DNA of 64,000 nt from Triatoma infestans (lineage: Eukaryota; Arthropoda; Insecta; Hemiptera; Reduviidae), in assembly GCA_011037195.1 (NCBI GenBank), contig JAAEAF010002527.1, positions 83,039 through 147,038 of the forward strand, read 5' to 3'. Below the pieces are notes generated by a model that ran no database searches, had not been told where the DNA came from, and was given only the letters and a program-made list of their open reading frames with translations. Shown one piece after another: positions 51,701 to 57,218 of the stretch; the stretch's first letter is position 1; each line of letters begins with the position of its first letter. The position numbers and the translations under genes were made by a program.

Positions 51701-54655
51701 TTATTTTAATAATAAAAACTTAAGAATCAATCAAGTGCTTTGACACTAAAATTTAACAAAGTGGAATTAATCTATTTGGCTAATGAACAGCTCAATAAAT
51801 TCCAAGTTAAAGAAAAAAATTTTTACCATTGAAGAATAAAAGAAGCAATCGGAACATTAAGAATTCAAAATATTTATTTCACAGGTTGGAGCTGGCTTCT
51901 GAGTCGTAAGTCATTACTAAAAGCATCAAAGCTCCTAAAAGATATCTGCGGTCAATGTAAACTATTGTATCCTCATGACGTGCCTTGCATCCTCAGTGCT
52001 TGCCTAGTTTCATTAGAACCAGATTCTGCCCTTAGACTCATGCCCGATCAATTCACGCCTGATGAAAGATTTAGCCAAGCTAGCGTCAAATGTCAGCTCT
52101 CTACACCTCACGATGTCACTGCCACTCACATACTTGTATTCCCAACATCCGCAACAACGCAGGTAATATCCTTTAATATTTTTAAATTTAATTTTTACCC
52201 ATTCATAACAGACAGTAGTAAATCATTTATAATTTCTAAACAATAATTTGTAACTTAATAATAATTTGTAAAAAATGTTTGGTTCCAATAGTCATCGCAG
52301 ACAGCATTCCAAGAACAACATATCAATGGTCCAGAGTTAGGAGATGATGAACTCTTCTCAGTACTGAACGATGATATGCCAGAAGGTATGGGCGATTTTA
52401 ATGACATATTTTCAACATGGCCAGAAACAGAAGCTGGTGGGCCAAGAAGTCCGACAGGAAGTCCTCGTGCTAGACCAGATTCTGCACCAGGTAGCCCCAC
52501 ATCAAGCTTGACACCTCACCATCAGAGTCCTTATCAACATAATGCAAACAGAGTAAGGAATAATTCTACCATGCCTAACGCTTTCATAAACGCCTGGTCA
52601 GAAATTCAGAATTTATTATTTTATCATTATTTCATATTCAATTTATTTTGGTATCTTCTTTACAAATGAAAAATTAATAAAGTGTATAAATAAATTTCCG
52701 AGAGACTGAAATCCCGAGGAAGGTTTTGGAGGAAGTATTCCATCGAAATAGAAGAGCCGGTAGACCAAGGTTGAGATGGGCAGATGGTGTGGCAGCCGAT
52801 GCCGGAAGCCTGCTGGGAGTAAGGAATTGGAAAGCGGCTGCACAAAATAGAGCTGAACGGCGGAAGCTCATTGAGGAGGCCAGGACCCACCGCGGGTTGT
52901 AGCGCCATTTAGATAGATAAAAGATAAAATAAATTTCCATCTAATTTAGCAGACAACGCAACTAAAGTGCATAAAATGTAGTTTGTTATTTATTTAATGT
53001 TTTTGATTTGAGCATGCGATGTCCAATATTAATTAAAAAGATATTTATTCGAATTTTTATCATTTTATTAGAGAAATGGAATTAAATTAATATTACCGCG
53101 ATGACAACGGGGTCAATGTAATTGTTGCGCAAATAAAAACTTCCTTTATTAAGATTTTATTGATAATTATGTAAACAAAACCTTCAGTCTGATCATAACA
53201 TCTATAAAATCTTAGTCACAGTAGTGGCAGCAATTTATTATTCATTAAAAACTTCAGTAATCTGTAAGCCTACCGAACTTGTTTCAGAATGGAGACTCAA
53301 GTGAAGAAGTTGGAACAGTTTTACAGCAGCCATTGGCTCTTGGTTTTCTTGTTTCAACTGCGCCTACCGGCCGTATGCCACGCTGGTTTTGGTCTGCATG
53401 TCCACATTTAGAAACTGCATGTCCTGCTTTTTTAAAGAATGCTCTTCACTTACACTCTACAGCAATTCAACAAAACTCAGATGAACTGTTACAACAACAG
53501 ACCGCAGTTGCTGGGCACCCACTGGATTCTCAGTATACTACTGATGTGCTCAGGTATGAAGGAATCATGAATCATACACTTTTTTCTCGTAGGTTTCAAT
53601 AAACATAAAAATTAAATTTTTATTTAATTTATTTTAAAAGATATACCTTCTATTGTACAAATTCTTTTTTCCAAATTATTTTGCGTCAAAAATAATCTAT
53701 GCTTTAGCAAAATAAGGTATCTATCATGAACATGTGCTATATGAGCGCTACAAATATCCTGTAAGAGTGTTGGTTATACAGCGGCGCTGAAACTCACTTT
53801 TCCAGTCAGATAAACACTTGCGTGTCTCCCCTACTATGATTATCTTGTAGATAATCTTCGAGTGAGGGCATATGGATTCTGCTTCACACATTCGACAGTT
53901 ACTCATCGGCAATGCCAATTGACCTTGGCTCATTTTAAGGGCTGGTGCCCCAGCAAAACATTTAAATTCACTGCAAAATATCTTCGGCTATCGCTTTTAC
54001 GCTAATACTTTATTTTTTGTCAATAATGTTACAGAAAACCACGAGTCGCAATTTTGGTCCGAAATCTCCAGCAACTTGTCAGTCACAACTATACAACTTT
54101 TTTTAGTTACTATAATTCTATTCTATGCACAACCTATGATAACGCAAAGTACGAACAAACACAAGTACAAAAGAATGAAAATAAACTTGTTGCTGTTTAC
54201 AACAGCACAATAGCTATAAACACCGAATAAAACATTTGCAATGTTCGGCTTTTTCGTAAAAAAGCGGTAGCATTTTTTTTTTTAACGATTTTCATGTTTT
54301 GAGATATTTAGTTCACACACGTATTCTTCCTTATTCTTACAGTAGCTTTGAGAAAATTAAAAGTGGGACAAAATTAAGATTTTCAAAATCATGGACGGAC
54401 GATACACGGTAATAAATCGCTTCCCGAAACGAGACGATTGATCTACTTATTATTTTGTTAATTGTAAAAGTGTATAAAATAAATAAATTAGCGCTATAAT
54501 CAAATGCTTTTTATATGTTTAGGTATGTATTAGAAGGATATAACGCATTATCATGGCTGGCACTTGATTCCAATAGCCATGACAGGTTATCCTGTCTACC
54601 CGTACATATGCAAGTTCTAATGCAGCTTTATCACATGACTTCTGCTCTTACATGA
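2731..54655 (+). CDS. Med13: Mediator complex subunit 13 (Med13/skuld), complete coding region, 29 exons
   Basis: Med13 is the large subunit of the nuclear CDK8 kinase module (Med12, Med13, CDK8, cyclin C) and tethers that module to core Mediator, so it controls RNA polymerase II access. The 29 exons join in consistent phase to 6300 nt, 2099 residues; human MED13 is about 2170. Residues 1-294 match the Med13 N-terminal domain, with [47 protein letters not shown] and [12 protein letters not shown] Ser/Asn/Thr/Ala tract follows (about 350-490), then disordered Pro-rich linker with [12 protein letters not shown] (near 828) and [10 protein letters not shown] (871). From about residue 1040 to the end lies the Argonaute-like MID/PIWI half: [88 protein letters not shown], ending at [11 protein letters not shown] and SALT-stop. 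No frameshift or in-frame stop was found. Introns range from 70 bp to 11.6 kb. Confidence 0.96.
8405..8696. mobile_element. MITE with CAGGGTCC inverted ends and TA target duplication
   Basis: The 14 bp ends CAGGGTCCAACATG (8405-8418) and CATGCTGGACCCTG (8683-8696) are inverted copies with one mismatch, flanked on both sides by TA (8403-8404 and 8697-8698). The 292 bp interior has no coding frame. TA duplication and CAGGG ends fit a Tc1/mariner-type non-autonomous element; the larger element at 38434 has similar CAGGG ends. Confidence 0.75.
9949..9979 (+). repeat. Fragment of the hammerhead repeat family (3' part only)
   Basis: AGAAGCAGGCTACCACGG and the following bases to TCTCTGA match the segment downstream of the ribozyme core in the copies at 18722, 40083 and 50980. 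The core itself is absent. Confidence 0.6.
10243..10567 (+). CDS. Med13: Med13 exon 2
   Basis: 325 nt after TTTCAG, phase 0 in; ends TCAG|GTTGGA leaving one base. Encodes [18 protein letters not shown] through [17 protein letters not shown], the heart of the Med13 N-terminal domain. Confidence 0.95.
10568..11455 (+). other. Med13 intron 2
   Basis: 888 bp of A+T-rich sequence. I see no repeat or coding content in it. Confidence 0.8.
11456..11540 (+). CDS. Med13: Med13 exon 3
   Basis: 85 nt, acceptor CACTAG, donor AAAG|GTATCC. Encodes [27 protein letters not shown], strongly conserved in the family. Confidence 0.94.
12775..12860 (+). repeat. Penelope-like terminal motif candidate
   Basis: GGTCCCTGATGAAGACTATG followed by a second CCTGATGA, then TTGAAAACTTGGACC and an AATAAATC tail. 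GGTCC and GGACC can pair around a CTGATGA...GAAA layout, which is reminiscent of hammerhead-bearing Penelope element ends, but no correct stem II/GAAA spacing can be drawn, so any ribozyme is dead. Confidence 0.3.
13890..13930 (-). repeat. SINE 3' tail fragment
   Basis: A T-run followed by AATTCAAGGCGCGTCTAC is the reverse complement of the GACGCGCCTTAAATT plus A-run that ends the SINE copies at 29268, 59750 and 62995. Confidence 0.5.
14030..14113 (+). CDS. Med13: Med13 exon 4
   Basis: 84 nt, acceptor CTTAG, donor AGAG|GTCAGA. Encodes [20 protein letters not shown], a conserved block of the N-terminal domain. Confidence 0.94.
14195..14349 (+). CDS. Med13: Med13 exon 5
   Basis: 155 nt after an 81 bp intron; acceptor CATCAG, donor AATG|GTAATG. 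Encodes [20 protein letters not shown], then [20 protein letters not shown]. Confidence 0.95.
14350..15252 (+). other. Med13 intron 5
   Basis: 903 bp of A+T-rich sequence. A short imperfect repetition (ATTAGATGCATTTCGC) occurs near 15128-15175. No recognisable element was seen. Confidence 0.7.
15253..15417 (+). CDS. Med13: Med13 exon 6
   Basis: 165 nt; acceptor TTACAG, donor GTTG|GTTAGT. Encodes [20 protein letters not shown], then [15 protein letters not shown] and AVEVIVG, as in other Med13 proteins. Confidence 0.95.
17470..17900 (+). repeat. Internal part of the ACTTTCTCTTACT-ended repeat family
   Basis: Two degenerate units in tandem share TTTGAAACATTTTCCTGGGA-like cores (17532 and 17811), GGAAGTGCG-like ends and the run GATTTCTTTGTAAACTTAG. 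They match the internal monomers of the full copy at 47612-48596. No terminal inverted repeat survives here. Confidence 0.55.
18629..18770 (+). mobile_element. Hammerhead-ribozyme repeat, copy A (Penelope-like or retrozyme-like)
   Basis: About 140 bp, from TTGTTCTGTGCAAGTC to CTGATGCTTTCCAGC, repeated at 39990, 50887 and 60165 with a 3' fragment at 9949. It carries the hammerhead motif described in the next entry and no coding sequence. Hammerhead motifs are known from the terminal repeats of Penelope-like elements and from plant and animal retrozymes; assignment to either class here is inference. Confidence 0.7.
18678..18715 (+). ncRNA. Hammerhead ribozyme motif, core intact
   Basis: Stem I CATC (18678-18681) pairs with GATG (18712-18715). 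The core CTGAAGA (18682-18688) fits consensus CUGANGA. One extra T (18689) precedes stem II GGGC-GAAC-GCCC (18690-18701). GAAA (18702-18705) follows, then CCGGT and the cleavage-site C at 18711 (GTC triplet). Stem III would be ACCGGT (18705-18710), a palindrome with no room for a loop, so folding is expected between two copies or two transcripts. The extra T is unusual, though an extra base at this place is known in a viroid hammerhead. Tertiary loop contacts cannot be judged by eye. Confidence 0.7.
19405..19527 (+). CDS. Med13: Med13 exon 7
   Basis: 123 nt; acceptor TTTCAG, donor AGAG|GTTAGC. Encodes [20 protein letters not shown] and ends [12 protein letters not shown]. In other Med13 proteins this area carries the TPPTSPE phosphodegron recognised by Fbw7; here only TPMPPL is found. 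Confidence 0.93.
19613..20156 (+). CDS. Med13: Med13 exon 8 (Ser/Asn-rich low-complexity exon)
   Basis: 544 nt. It opens with VSGLNRGG...ERVWQESC, a conserved Med13 block, runs through about 130 residues of mixed Ser, Asn, Thr and Ala, and returns to conserved [18 protein letters not shown]. The tract uses mixed AAT/AAC/AGT/AGC/ACT codons. The acceptor is double: CTATAG at 19612 and TTTCAG at 19618, both in frame, differing by two residues. The donor is TGCAA|GTGAGT (GT at 20157). The antisense leucine-only frame through this exon is a shadow. Confidence 0.92.
20695..20720. repeat. 26 bp perfect palindrome
   Basis: AAAGGATATTTAT followed by its exact reverse complement, in intron 8. Confidence 0.8.
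25730..26340 (+). repeat. Decayed ACTTTCTCTTACT-family copy
   Basis: Begins near AAGAGGAAGAAGTATTACGA with GTCAAATTTTCGAAATTGAG, continues with ATCAACCGGAAGTGCGACTT (25960 region), GCGATTTTCTCAAAAACG and a second CCGGAAGTGCC (26221). The order matches the copy at 47612-48596. The left terminal repeat is eroded and the right end is missing. Confidence 0.6.
26970..27650 (+). repeat. Decayed ACTTTCTCTTACT-family copy after a (TG)n run
   Basis: A (TG)n tract (26976-27000) leads into TTTTTCGTGAATTTGTCGAAAATGAC, CAAGGAAAATTGG and AATCGGAAATGCGACTTTAT, in the same order as the other copies. The (TG)n corresponds to the GTGTGTATGTATG segment of the full copy. Confidence 0.55.
28317..28365 (+). repeat. 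Left terminus of the ACTTTCTCTTACT family
   Basis: TTACTTTCTCTTACTTCTAG followed by TAAGGAAGTATTGCTT matches the left ends at 47612 and (inverted) 61201; the rest of the element is not visible. Confidence 0.55.
29268..29414 (+). mobile_element. tRNA-derived SINE, internally deleted copy
   Basis: A-box-like TTAGTTCAGTGGTAGTGCGC at 29275 and a decayed B box GGTACGAGTAC lead into GGCCGGCAGTGCACTGAGA, GATATTGACG and an A-run. Relative to the copies at 30927 and 59750 the middle GACAGTG...ACACTGTC segment is missing. Confidence 0.75.
29640..30350 (+). repeat. Degenerate tandem repeat, unit about 70-80 bp
   Basis: TTGAACCAATTTATTACCTT and TCATTTTGAACA recur with spacing near 75 bp (for example 29659, 29731, 29978, 30209, 30338), each followed by an AATTCGAACC-like and TTAATCCTC-like segment. 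About eight diverged units are present, interrupted near 29864-29912 by a fragment shared with intron 1. Confidence 0.6.
30927..31165 (+). mobile_element. tRNA-derived SINE, full-length
   Basis: tRNA-like head (AATTAACTAAGTGGACAGC then GTCGAGTCCAG as B box), body with GACAGTGTTTTTTGTAACGA, GGACACTGTCCGG and GCCGGCAGTGTACTGAGAAG, 3' end GACGCACCTTAAATTAAG. Same family as 29268, 59750 and 62995. Confidence 0.8.
31765..31996 (+). CDS. Med13: Med13 exon 9
   Basis: 232 nt; acceptor ATATAG, donor CAG|GTCAGT. Completes AAG (Lys) with exon 8 and encodes [18 protein letters not shown] and a Pro-rich linker, ending SVSSISNQ in phase 0. Confidence 0.93.
32222..32445 (+). CDS. Med13: Med13 exon 10
   Basis: 224 nt; acceptor ATCAAG, donor GCTTG|GTACGT. 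Encodes [18 protein letters not shown], a Pro-rich stretch and [11 protein letters not shown], a conserved Med13 motif split by the intron. Confidence 0.92.
32517..32595 (+). CDS. Med13: Med13 exon 11
   Basis: 79 nt between introns of 71 and 70 bp. Encodes [20 protein letters not shown] then VFKQEP; LxHPVKxFK is conserved in insects. Confidence 0.92.
32666..32791 (+). CDS. Med13: Med13 exon 12
   Basis: 126 nt, phase 0 at both ends; acceptor TTTCAG, donor AAG|GTGGAC. Encodes [20 protein letters not shown] and an acidic segment. It is phase-neutral, so it could be skipped without breaking the frame. Confidence 0.88.
32792..34098 (+). other. Med13 intron 12
   Basis: 1.3 kb. About 33420-33650 resembles the ACTTTCTCTTACT family in reverse (CTTCTGGTTGATGGATTTTGA, GCGATTTTTCGTTTAGAG). 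The rest shows nothing assignable. Confidence 0.6.
34099..34245 (+). CDS. Med13: Med13 exon 13
   Basis: 147 nt, phase 0 at both ends; acceptor TTTCAG, donor GCA|GTGAGT. Encodes [20 protein letters not shown] and acidic NEDNSGDEA, matching the SYxDLxxxF...DE block of the family. Confidence 0.93.
34246..35231 (+). other. Med13 intron 13
   Basis: 986 bp. Holds a short inverted-repeat element (34545-34686) and (AAT)n-like sequence near 35008-35045; otherwise plain A+T-rich. Confidence 0.7.
34545..34686. mobile_element. Small MITE-like inverted-repeat element
   Basis: GAGTCTTTTAAAGAAAA at 34545 and TTTTCTTTAAAAGATTC ending 34686 are inverted copies with one mismatch around a 108 bp interior without coding content. 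Confidence 0.55.
35232..35483 (+). CDS. Med13: Med13 exon 14
   Basis: 252 nt, phase 0; acceptor TTGCAG, donor CAG|GTTTTT. Encodes [19 protein letters not shown], the best conserved motif of the Med13 linker. Confidence 0.94.
35484..38118 (+). other. Med13 intron 14
   Basis: 2.6 kb, mostly occupied by the LINE fragment at 35830-37860, whose GC content stands out from the flanks. Confidence 0.85.
35830..37860 (+). mobile_element. R1/I-type non-LTR retrotransposon, 5'-truncated and broken
   Basis: Reverse transcriptase pieces occur in three frames: [17 protein letters not shown] (36035 region), [18 protein letters not shown] (36120), [20 protein letters not shown] (36218) and the catalytic [11 protein letters not shown] (36318). 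A C-terminal [20 protein letters not shown] (37210) follows. The endonuclease is absent. Sequence between the GFRKG and QGSVSG motifs is deleted, and frames shift at about 36090 and 36390. A long 3' region ends in an A-run at 37845-37858. Plus strand, same sense as Med13. The element is dead. Confidence 0.85.
38119..38291 (+). CDS. Med13: Med13 exon 15
   Basis: 173 nt; acceptor TTTCAG, donor AATAA|GTAAGA. Encodes [20 protein letters not shown] and [11 protein letters not shown], conserved in Med13. Confidence 0.94.
38372..38411. repeat. (AC)n microsatellite
   Basis: Twenty uninterrupted AC units just upstream of the mariner-like element. Confidence 0.95.
38434..39647 (+). mobile_element. Mariner-like (DUF4817-type transposase) element, inactive
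   Basis: Inverted ends of about 40 bp: CAGGGAGTAACAGCAATCTC (38434) continuing TGGCAATACTTCGGGATATGG, and its near-perfect inverse ending CACCCTG at 39647. TA flanks both sides (38432-38433, 39648-39649). The interior reads as transposase remains: [14 protein letters not shown] (about 39122), then a TAG stop, [20 protein letters not shown] (39392), [20 protein letters not shown] (39488) and MHYWSDEN. Only one catalytic-region aspartate block is left, with several stops and shifts. Confidence 0.85.
39770..39985 (+). repeat. Piece of the ACTTTCTCTTACT family
   Basis: CGGGAAAATTGATTTTATATG, GGGGTTGTGGGGTAAGAGG, AAGTACTACTTCAATTC and TTTTGAAGAAAATCTAA match the internal monomer. It abuts hammerhead copy B. 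Confidence 0.5.
39990..40126 (+). mobile_element. Hammerhead-ribozyme repeat, copy B (decayed)
   Basis: From AATTTGCTCTGTGCAAGTCC to GATGCTTTCCAGCTC. CATC (40037-40040), CTGATGA (40041-40047), stem II GGGC-GAAC-GCCC (40049-40060) and GAAA (40061-40064) are intact. Stem III became AGTGGT and the 3' stem I strand AATG, so the ACCGGT palindrome, the GTC cleavage triplet and one stem I pair are lost. Confidence 0.7.
41116..41557 (+). CDS. Med13: Med13 exon 16
   Basis: 442 nt; acceptor TTGCAG, donor AAAG|GTTAGT. Contains an Asn/Ser then poly-Gly run (about 41120-41222), a Pro-rich [19 protein letters not shown], and [20 protein letters not shown] then [10 protein letters not shown], where the conserved MID/PIWI half begins. 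Confidence 0.94.
41669..41888 (+). CDS. Med13: Med13 exon 17
   Basis: 220 nt; acceptor TTACAG, donor ACAG|GTGTGT. Encodes [12 protein letters not shown], and [20 protein letters not shown] then [12 protein letters not shown], near identical to other Med13 proteins. Confidence 0.96.
42105..42710 (+). mobile_element. Jockey-type LINE 3' end, decayed
   Basis: Reading across frames gives [20 protein letters not shown] (42142), then [10 protein letters not shown] (42290 region), [20 protein letters not shown] (42392) and NPLAASFS (42475). This is the C-terminal part of a jockey-clade reverse transcriptase. Stops at 42214 and later show decay. A short 3' UTR ends at the (CT)n tract. Confidence 0.75.
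42713..42758. repeat. (CT)n microsatellite
   Basis: Twenty-three TC/CT units directly after the LINE tail, perhaps grown from its 3' end. Confidence 0.95.
43034..43068. repeat. Perfect 15 bp hairpin near the exon 18 acceptor
   Basis: GATTGTCTAATATAC and its exact inverse GTATATTAGACAATC are separated by the five bases ATTTT. Confidence 0.85.
43130..43389 (+). CDS. Med13: Med13 exon 18
   Basis: 260 nt; acceptor CTTAG, donor AAG|GTAGCT. Encodes [18 protein letters not shown] and [20 protein letters not shown], ending NPPSMCK. Less conserved, but phase and ALEQGR fit. Confidence 0.9.
43571..43802 (+). CDS. Med13: Med13 exon 19
   Basis: 232 nt; acceptor TCTCAG, donor CGTG|GTTAGT. Encodes [20 protein letters not shown] and [16 protein letters not shown], conserved in Med13. 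Confidence 0.95.
43892..44115 (+). CDS. Med13: Med13 exon 20
   Basis: 224 nt; acceptor TCTTAG, donor GAG|GTAAGT. Encodes [20 protein letters not shown], and [18 protein letters not shown], then [10 protein letters not shown]. Confidence 0.96.
44234..44259. repeat. (GT)n microsatellite
   Basis: Thirteen uninterrupted TG units in intron 20. Confidence 0.95.
44780..45056 (+). repeat. Right part of the ACTTTCTCTTACT family, abutting exon 21
   Basis: ATCACTTTCATTTGAAATAT and AAAATTGATTCTTACG match the family interior. GGAGAAAGTCC, then AGAGTGTTTCACACCAGATT plus T-run (45019-45056) match the right end of the copy at 47612-48596. Confidence 0.65.
45065..45229 (+). CDS. Med13: Med13 exon 21
   Basis: 165 nt, phase 0 at both ends; acceptor ATACAG, donor CAG|GTGAGA. 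Encodes [20 protein letters not shown], then [11 protein letters not shown]. The CRLGxHxPIxK motif is a Med13 hallmark. Confidence 0.96.
45400..45565 (+). CDS. Med13: Med13 exon 22
   Basis: 166 nt; acceptor TTTAAG, donor CAAG|GTAATC. Encodes [20 protein letters not shown] and a Ser/Pro-rich loop. Confidence 0.93.
45692..45948 (+). CDS. Med13: Med13 exon 23
   Basis: 257 nt; acceptor TAATAG, donor CAG|GTAACA. A Gly/Ser-rich loop is followed by [20 protein letters not shown] and [19 protein letters not shown], part of the PIWI-like half. Confidence 0.95.
45949..49368 (+). other. Med13 intron 23
   Basis: 3.4 kb. It holds an unassigned higher-GC stretch (about 46380-46930), a tRNA-like B box GGTTCGATCC near 47262, and the best complete copy of the ACTTTCTCTTACT family (47612-48596). 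The minus-strand frame 46933-47277 (114 codons) has no recognisable domain. Confidence 0.75.
47612..48596 (+). mobile_element. Complete copy of the ACTTTCTCTTACT inverted-repeat family
   Basis: Left end ACTTTCTCTTACTCC (47614) and right end GGAGTAAGAGAAAGT (48553-48567) are perfect inverted repeats; the right side continues to TTCACACCAGAT. Inside are two tandem monomers of about 290 bp (roughly 47903-48164 and 48205-48462), each running from GCGATTTTCTCAAAAATG over CCGACGATTTT, ACAACTTTTAT, CATTTC.CCGGGAAAAT and GGGGCACTTT-like bases to AACCGGAAGTGCG. A third partial end (CAACCGGAAGTACC, 47870) precedes them. No coding frame: a non-autonomous element of unknown superfamily. Confidence 0.75.
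49369..49563 (+). CDS. Med13: Med13 exon 24
   Basis: 195 nt, phase 0; acceptor GTTTAG, donor GAT|GTAAGG. Encodes [28 protein letters not shown], then [12 protein letters not shown]. Confidence 0.96.
49641..50058 (+). CDS. Med13: Med13 exon 25
   Basis: 418 nt after a 77 bp intron; acceptor TTACAG, donor AAAG|GTTAGA. Encodes [20 protein letters not shown], a Gly/Ser loop, [40 protein letters not shown] and [14 protein letters not shown]. Confidence 0.97.
50822..51006. mobile_element. Hammerhead-ribozyme repeat, copy C, head-to-head with an inverted partial copy
   Basis: 50822-50887 is the reverse complement of the 3' half of the family, from GAAACCGGTCGATG to GCTTTCCAGCTC. 50888-51006 is a plus-strand copy: CATC (50931-50934), CTGATGA (50935-50941), stem II GGGC-GAAC-GCCC (50943-50954), GAAA (50955-50958), then CCGCGAAAATC in place of CCGGTCGATG, so the cleavage site is lost. 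The inverted half keeps the ACCGGTC-GATG part. Confidence 0.75.
51040..51480 (+). repeat. Piece of the ACTTTCTCTTACT family
   Basis: TTCTGGGATTTCCTCGAAAA, CTGAGAAATTCGGTTTAGAG, CCAATTCCGAGTTTGAGAAA and a second TTTTTCCGAGAAAATTGAAT match internal monomers; both ends are missing. Confidence 0.5.
51885..52162 (+). CDS. Med13: Med13 exon 26
   Basis: 278 nt; acceptor TCACAG, donor CAG|GTAATA. Encodes [40 protein letters not shown] and [18 protein letters not shown]. Confidence 0.96.
52292..52552 (+). CDS. Med13: Med13 exon 27
   Basis: 261 nt, phase 0 at both ends; acceptor CCAATAG, donor AGA|GTAAGG. Encodes an acidic segment with [17 protein letters not shown] and a Pro/Ser-rich [15 protein letters not shown]. 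Phase-neutral, so skipping would keep the frame. Confidence 0.93.
52553..53287 (+). other. Med13 intron 27
   Basis: 735 bp holding the RTE-like LINE tail at 52714-52930. The remainder is A+T-rich with no visible element. Confidence 0.85.
52714..52930 (+). mobile_element. RTE-like LINE C-terminal tail
   Basis: An uninterrupted frame of 62 codons plus TAG (52900-52902) reads [40 protein letters not shown] and [14 protein letters not shown]. This matches the GRPRLRW.DGV...LGV.NW......R..W...EEA.THRGL ending common to insect LINE polyproteins. It is followed by a short GATA/AAAATAAA tail. Severe 5' truncation with an intact frame suggests a fairly young insertion. Confidence 0.8.
53288..53553 (+). 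CDS. Med13: Med13 exon 28
   Basis: 266 nt; acceptor TTTCAG, donor CTCAG|GTATGA. Encodes [40 protein letters not shown] and [14 protein letters not shown], all conserved. Confidence 0.97.
53554..54522 (+). other. Med13 intron 28
   Basis: 969 bp. I see no assignable element. A 61-codon minus-strand frame at 53748-53933 contains a Cys/His pattern but resembles nothing I can name. Confidence 0.65.
54523..54655 (+). CDS. Med13: Med13 exon 29 (C-terminus and stop)
   Basis: 133 nt after GTTTAG. Encodes [43 protein letters not shown] and TGA at 54653-54655, the standard Med13 ending. Confidence 0.97.
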
Positions 54656-57159
54656 ACAACTATATCGCAGACAACACCCTACAGTATTTTCATAATGTAA
54701 ATATTTAAATAATTAATTTAATCTTAAAAGAAAGAAAACCTGACAAATAATGAATGTATTGAATGAATTTATTTAATCCACAAAAAGTCACTGCCTACAA
54801 TTAAGTATTCCAAATAATTTAACTAAAATAATTTTATATAAAAATATATATTTAATTAAAAAAAGACCTAAGGGAAAACTTTTAAGTAAATAAAAAAGAA
54901 AGAAAGGGCACACTGTTACCTAGTCTTATATAAAACAAAACAAAAACAGTCTTCGGCGTACAATGTACTTATTGTTTATATGGAAAAGTTACTTGCACAT
55001 AAAATAAAAATTAAATAAATAAAATTAAAAAAAAAGGAATAATGATATATATATATATGAAGGCCTTCTTTTTACGGGCAGTAAATATAGTAAGTACTAT
55101 TTTTAGATATAATTATTAAAAATTTAGGCTTGACTTAAATAGTATTTATATAATGACTATATTACCTACAATTTTTATTACTTTTACTATAGAAATATAT
55201 ACTTGTTTCTTTTTGTATTTGTATAATTCCTTTAAAAAGTTATTTAAGGTTTGGTTTTATTGATACTTTCTCGAAATTGTACATTTGTATATATTTGTGC
55301 TTTTATTTATTTATATGAAAATAATAATATACATAAATATACATATAAATTTATGAGTGTACAAAATAAAAATATAAAATTAGTTATTTATTATTTTCTT
55401 TGTAAATATAAGAAATTTTTTTTTATGAAAGTTATGTTACTATTTATATTTTTATTTAAAAAAAAAAATCTTACTGCAAGGGGCCTCTGTACTGAAGCTC
55501 ACAGAAAAAAGTAAATAAAAAATTTATTAAAAAAAAAAAAAAAAATCAGAACTATATTCTAAATTATCAGGGTTCAAAAAAAAAAAAAAAAATAGTTACT
55601 CTTTGAAGTAAATATTGTAAGAAGAGGTGATATGATAATCACACTTCCATTCCATGTTTTCCCTACAAATATATATACATATATATATATCTTGTACAAA
55701 AAAAAAAAATAAAAAAAATAGTAAAAATAAAACTTAGTCTTTAAGAGAAGTGCTTCTTTTTTTTTAAAAAAAAAAAAAAAAAGATAAGAAAAACAAAGTG
55801 TTGGTTTGCAAGAAATTAGTTTTTTAGGGTATCAGGTGGTGTTGTAGTTAACGTCAGGTGGTGGCATATTTCTTTCTTTTTTCTTAATTTTAAAAACAAA
55901 ATTGTTACAATTTAATTTTAAAAGAAATTGTTATTTACTTATTATTATATATTATGTAACTAAAATGATTGTATGTAAAAAAAATTTGATGAGTGTTATT
56001 ACGCGCGGAAGCCCATTTATATAGAGTAACTTATAAATAAGAATAATTTTGATATATATATATATATTTTACATAATTGAAAAAAGTTTTAATTTGTATT
56101 TTGTAAATATAAAGGTTCAATTATTGTTAAGGAAAAAAAAAATATGAGTTAATTTTGAAATGGTGTGCACCAAAGCCACCTTTTGTTATTTGCAGGTACT
56201 TCTTACCTGTGTAGTTTTTTTGTACAGTTAAAAGATATAATTATCACCATCAATATAAATAAAACATCTTCCTTTATGTTCCCCCTCCTCCCCCCCCAAT
56301 TTTTTTTTAGTTAAGGCTTTAATTTAAAATAAATTTAAAAAAAAGTCCCTTGACCAAAATTAGTTTTTTGAGAACTTGGAAAAAAAAAAAACCAAAACCA
56401 AAGGTCGTAGGTTTTTCCTTTATACGAAAATTATAAATATATCACAAAATGGACGAAAATGTACATTGTAAATATTAAAATCCCTATTGTTATGATTATA
56501 ATAATAATAATAAAAAAAAAAATGAAAATAAAAATAGAAAGTTTTAGTAATCAGCAATACCAAAGAGCTAACGAGACCTTTACAGTCAGATATTAGCTAA
56601 ATTGTTAGTTGCAGATCCATTTATTAAAAAAAAAATAAAATAAAAAAAAATTGAAGGAAATTTATCCAATATAATATTTTATTATCACAGACTTAATGAC
56701 AAAAAAAAAAAAACATTCTTTATATATAATTATATAAAAAAAAAGATCAATTTGAAAAATAATAAATATAAAAAAAAAAAAATTATAAAAAATGAAAAAA
56801 TGACTCAATTATTATATACATATATAAATAATAGACTCACAATAATTGTTAAATGTTATTTATTTTGTAGTATAGTCATAATATATATAAATATAAATTT
56901 AATAGTAATATATACAATGTTGTGCAAAAAGAAAAAAAAGAATTGCAAACCTTTGGGGGCCAGTAGTAAATGTCACAGTATTCTTAATTCTGCCAAGACA
57001 TTTTTAAACTGGTTTTAACAATGTTGTATATATATATATAAAAATATGAAATAATTTATTTAAAAAAAAATATATATATACAAAAATAACGAGGGTGATG
57101 GGGCAGTTTTTAACTTGGTCACAAAACTCGGTTGTGGACACCATAACGTGTCAATTATG

Positions 57160-57218
<59 letters not shown>

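Larger units (their letters stand above)
50059..51884 (+). other. Med13 intron 25
   Basis: 1.8 kb. Contains a minus-strand segment (50300-50480) that looks like a LINE C-terminal tail but is too eroded to name, hammerhead repeat copy C with its inverted partner (50822-51006), and an adjoining piece of the ACTTTCTCTTACT family (about 51040-51480). Confidence 0.75.

Noticed and set aside
53748..53933. 61-codon minus-strand frame with Cys and His residues
   Set aside because: The spacing does not match a zinc finger or LINE motif I know.
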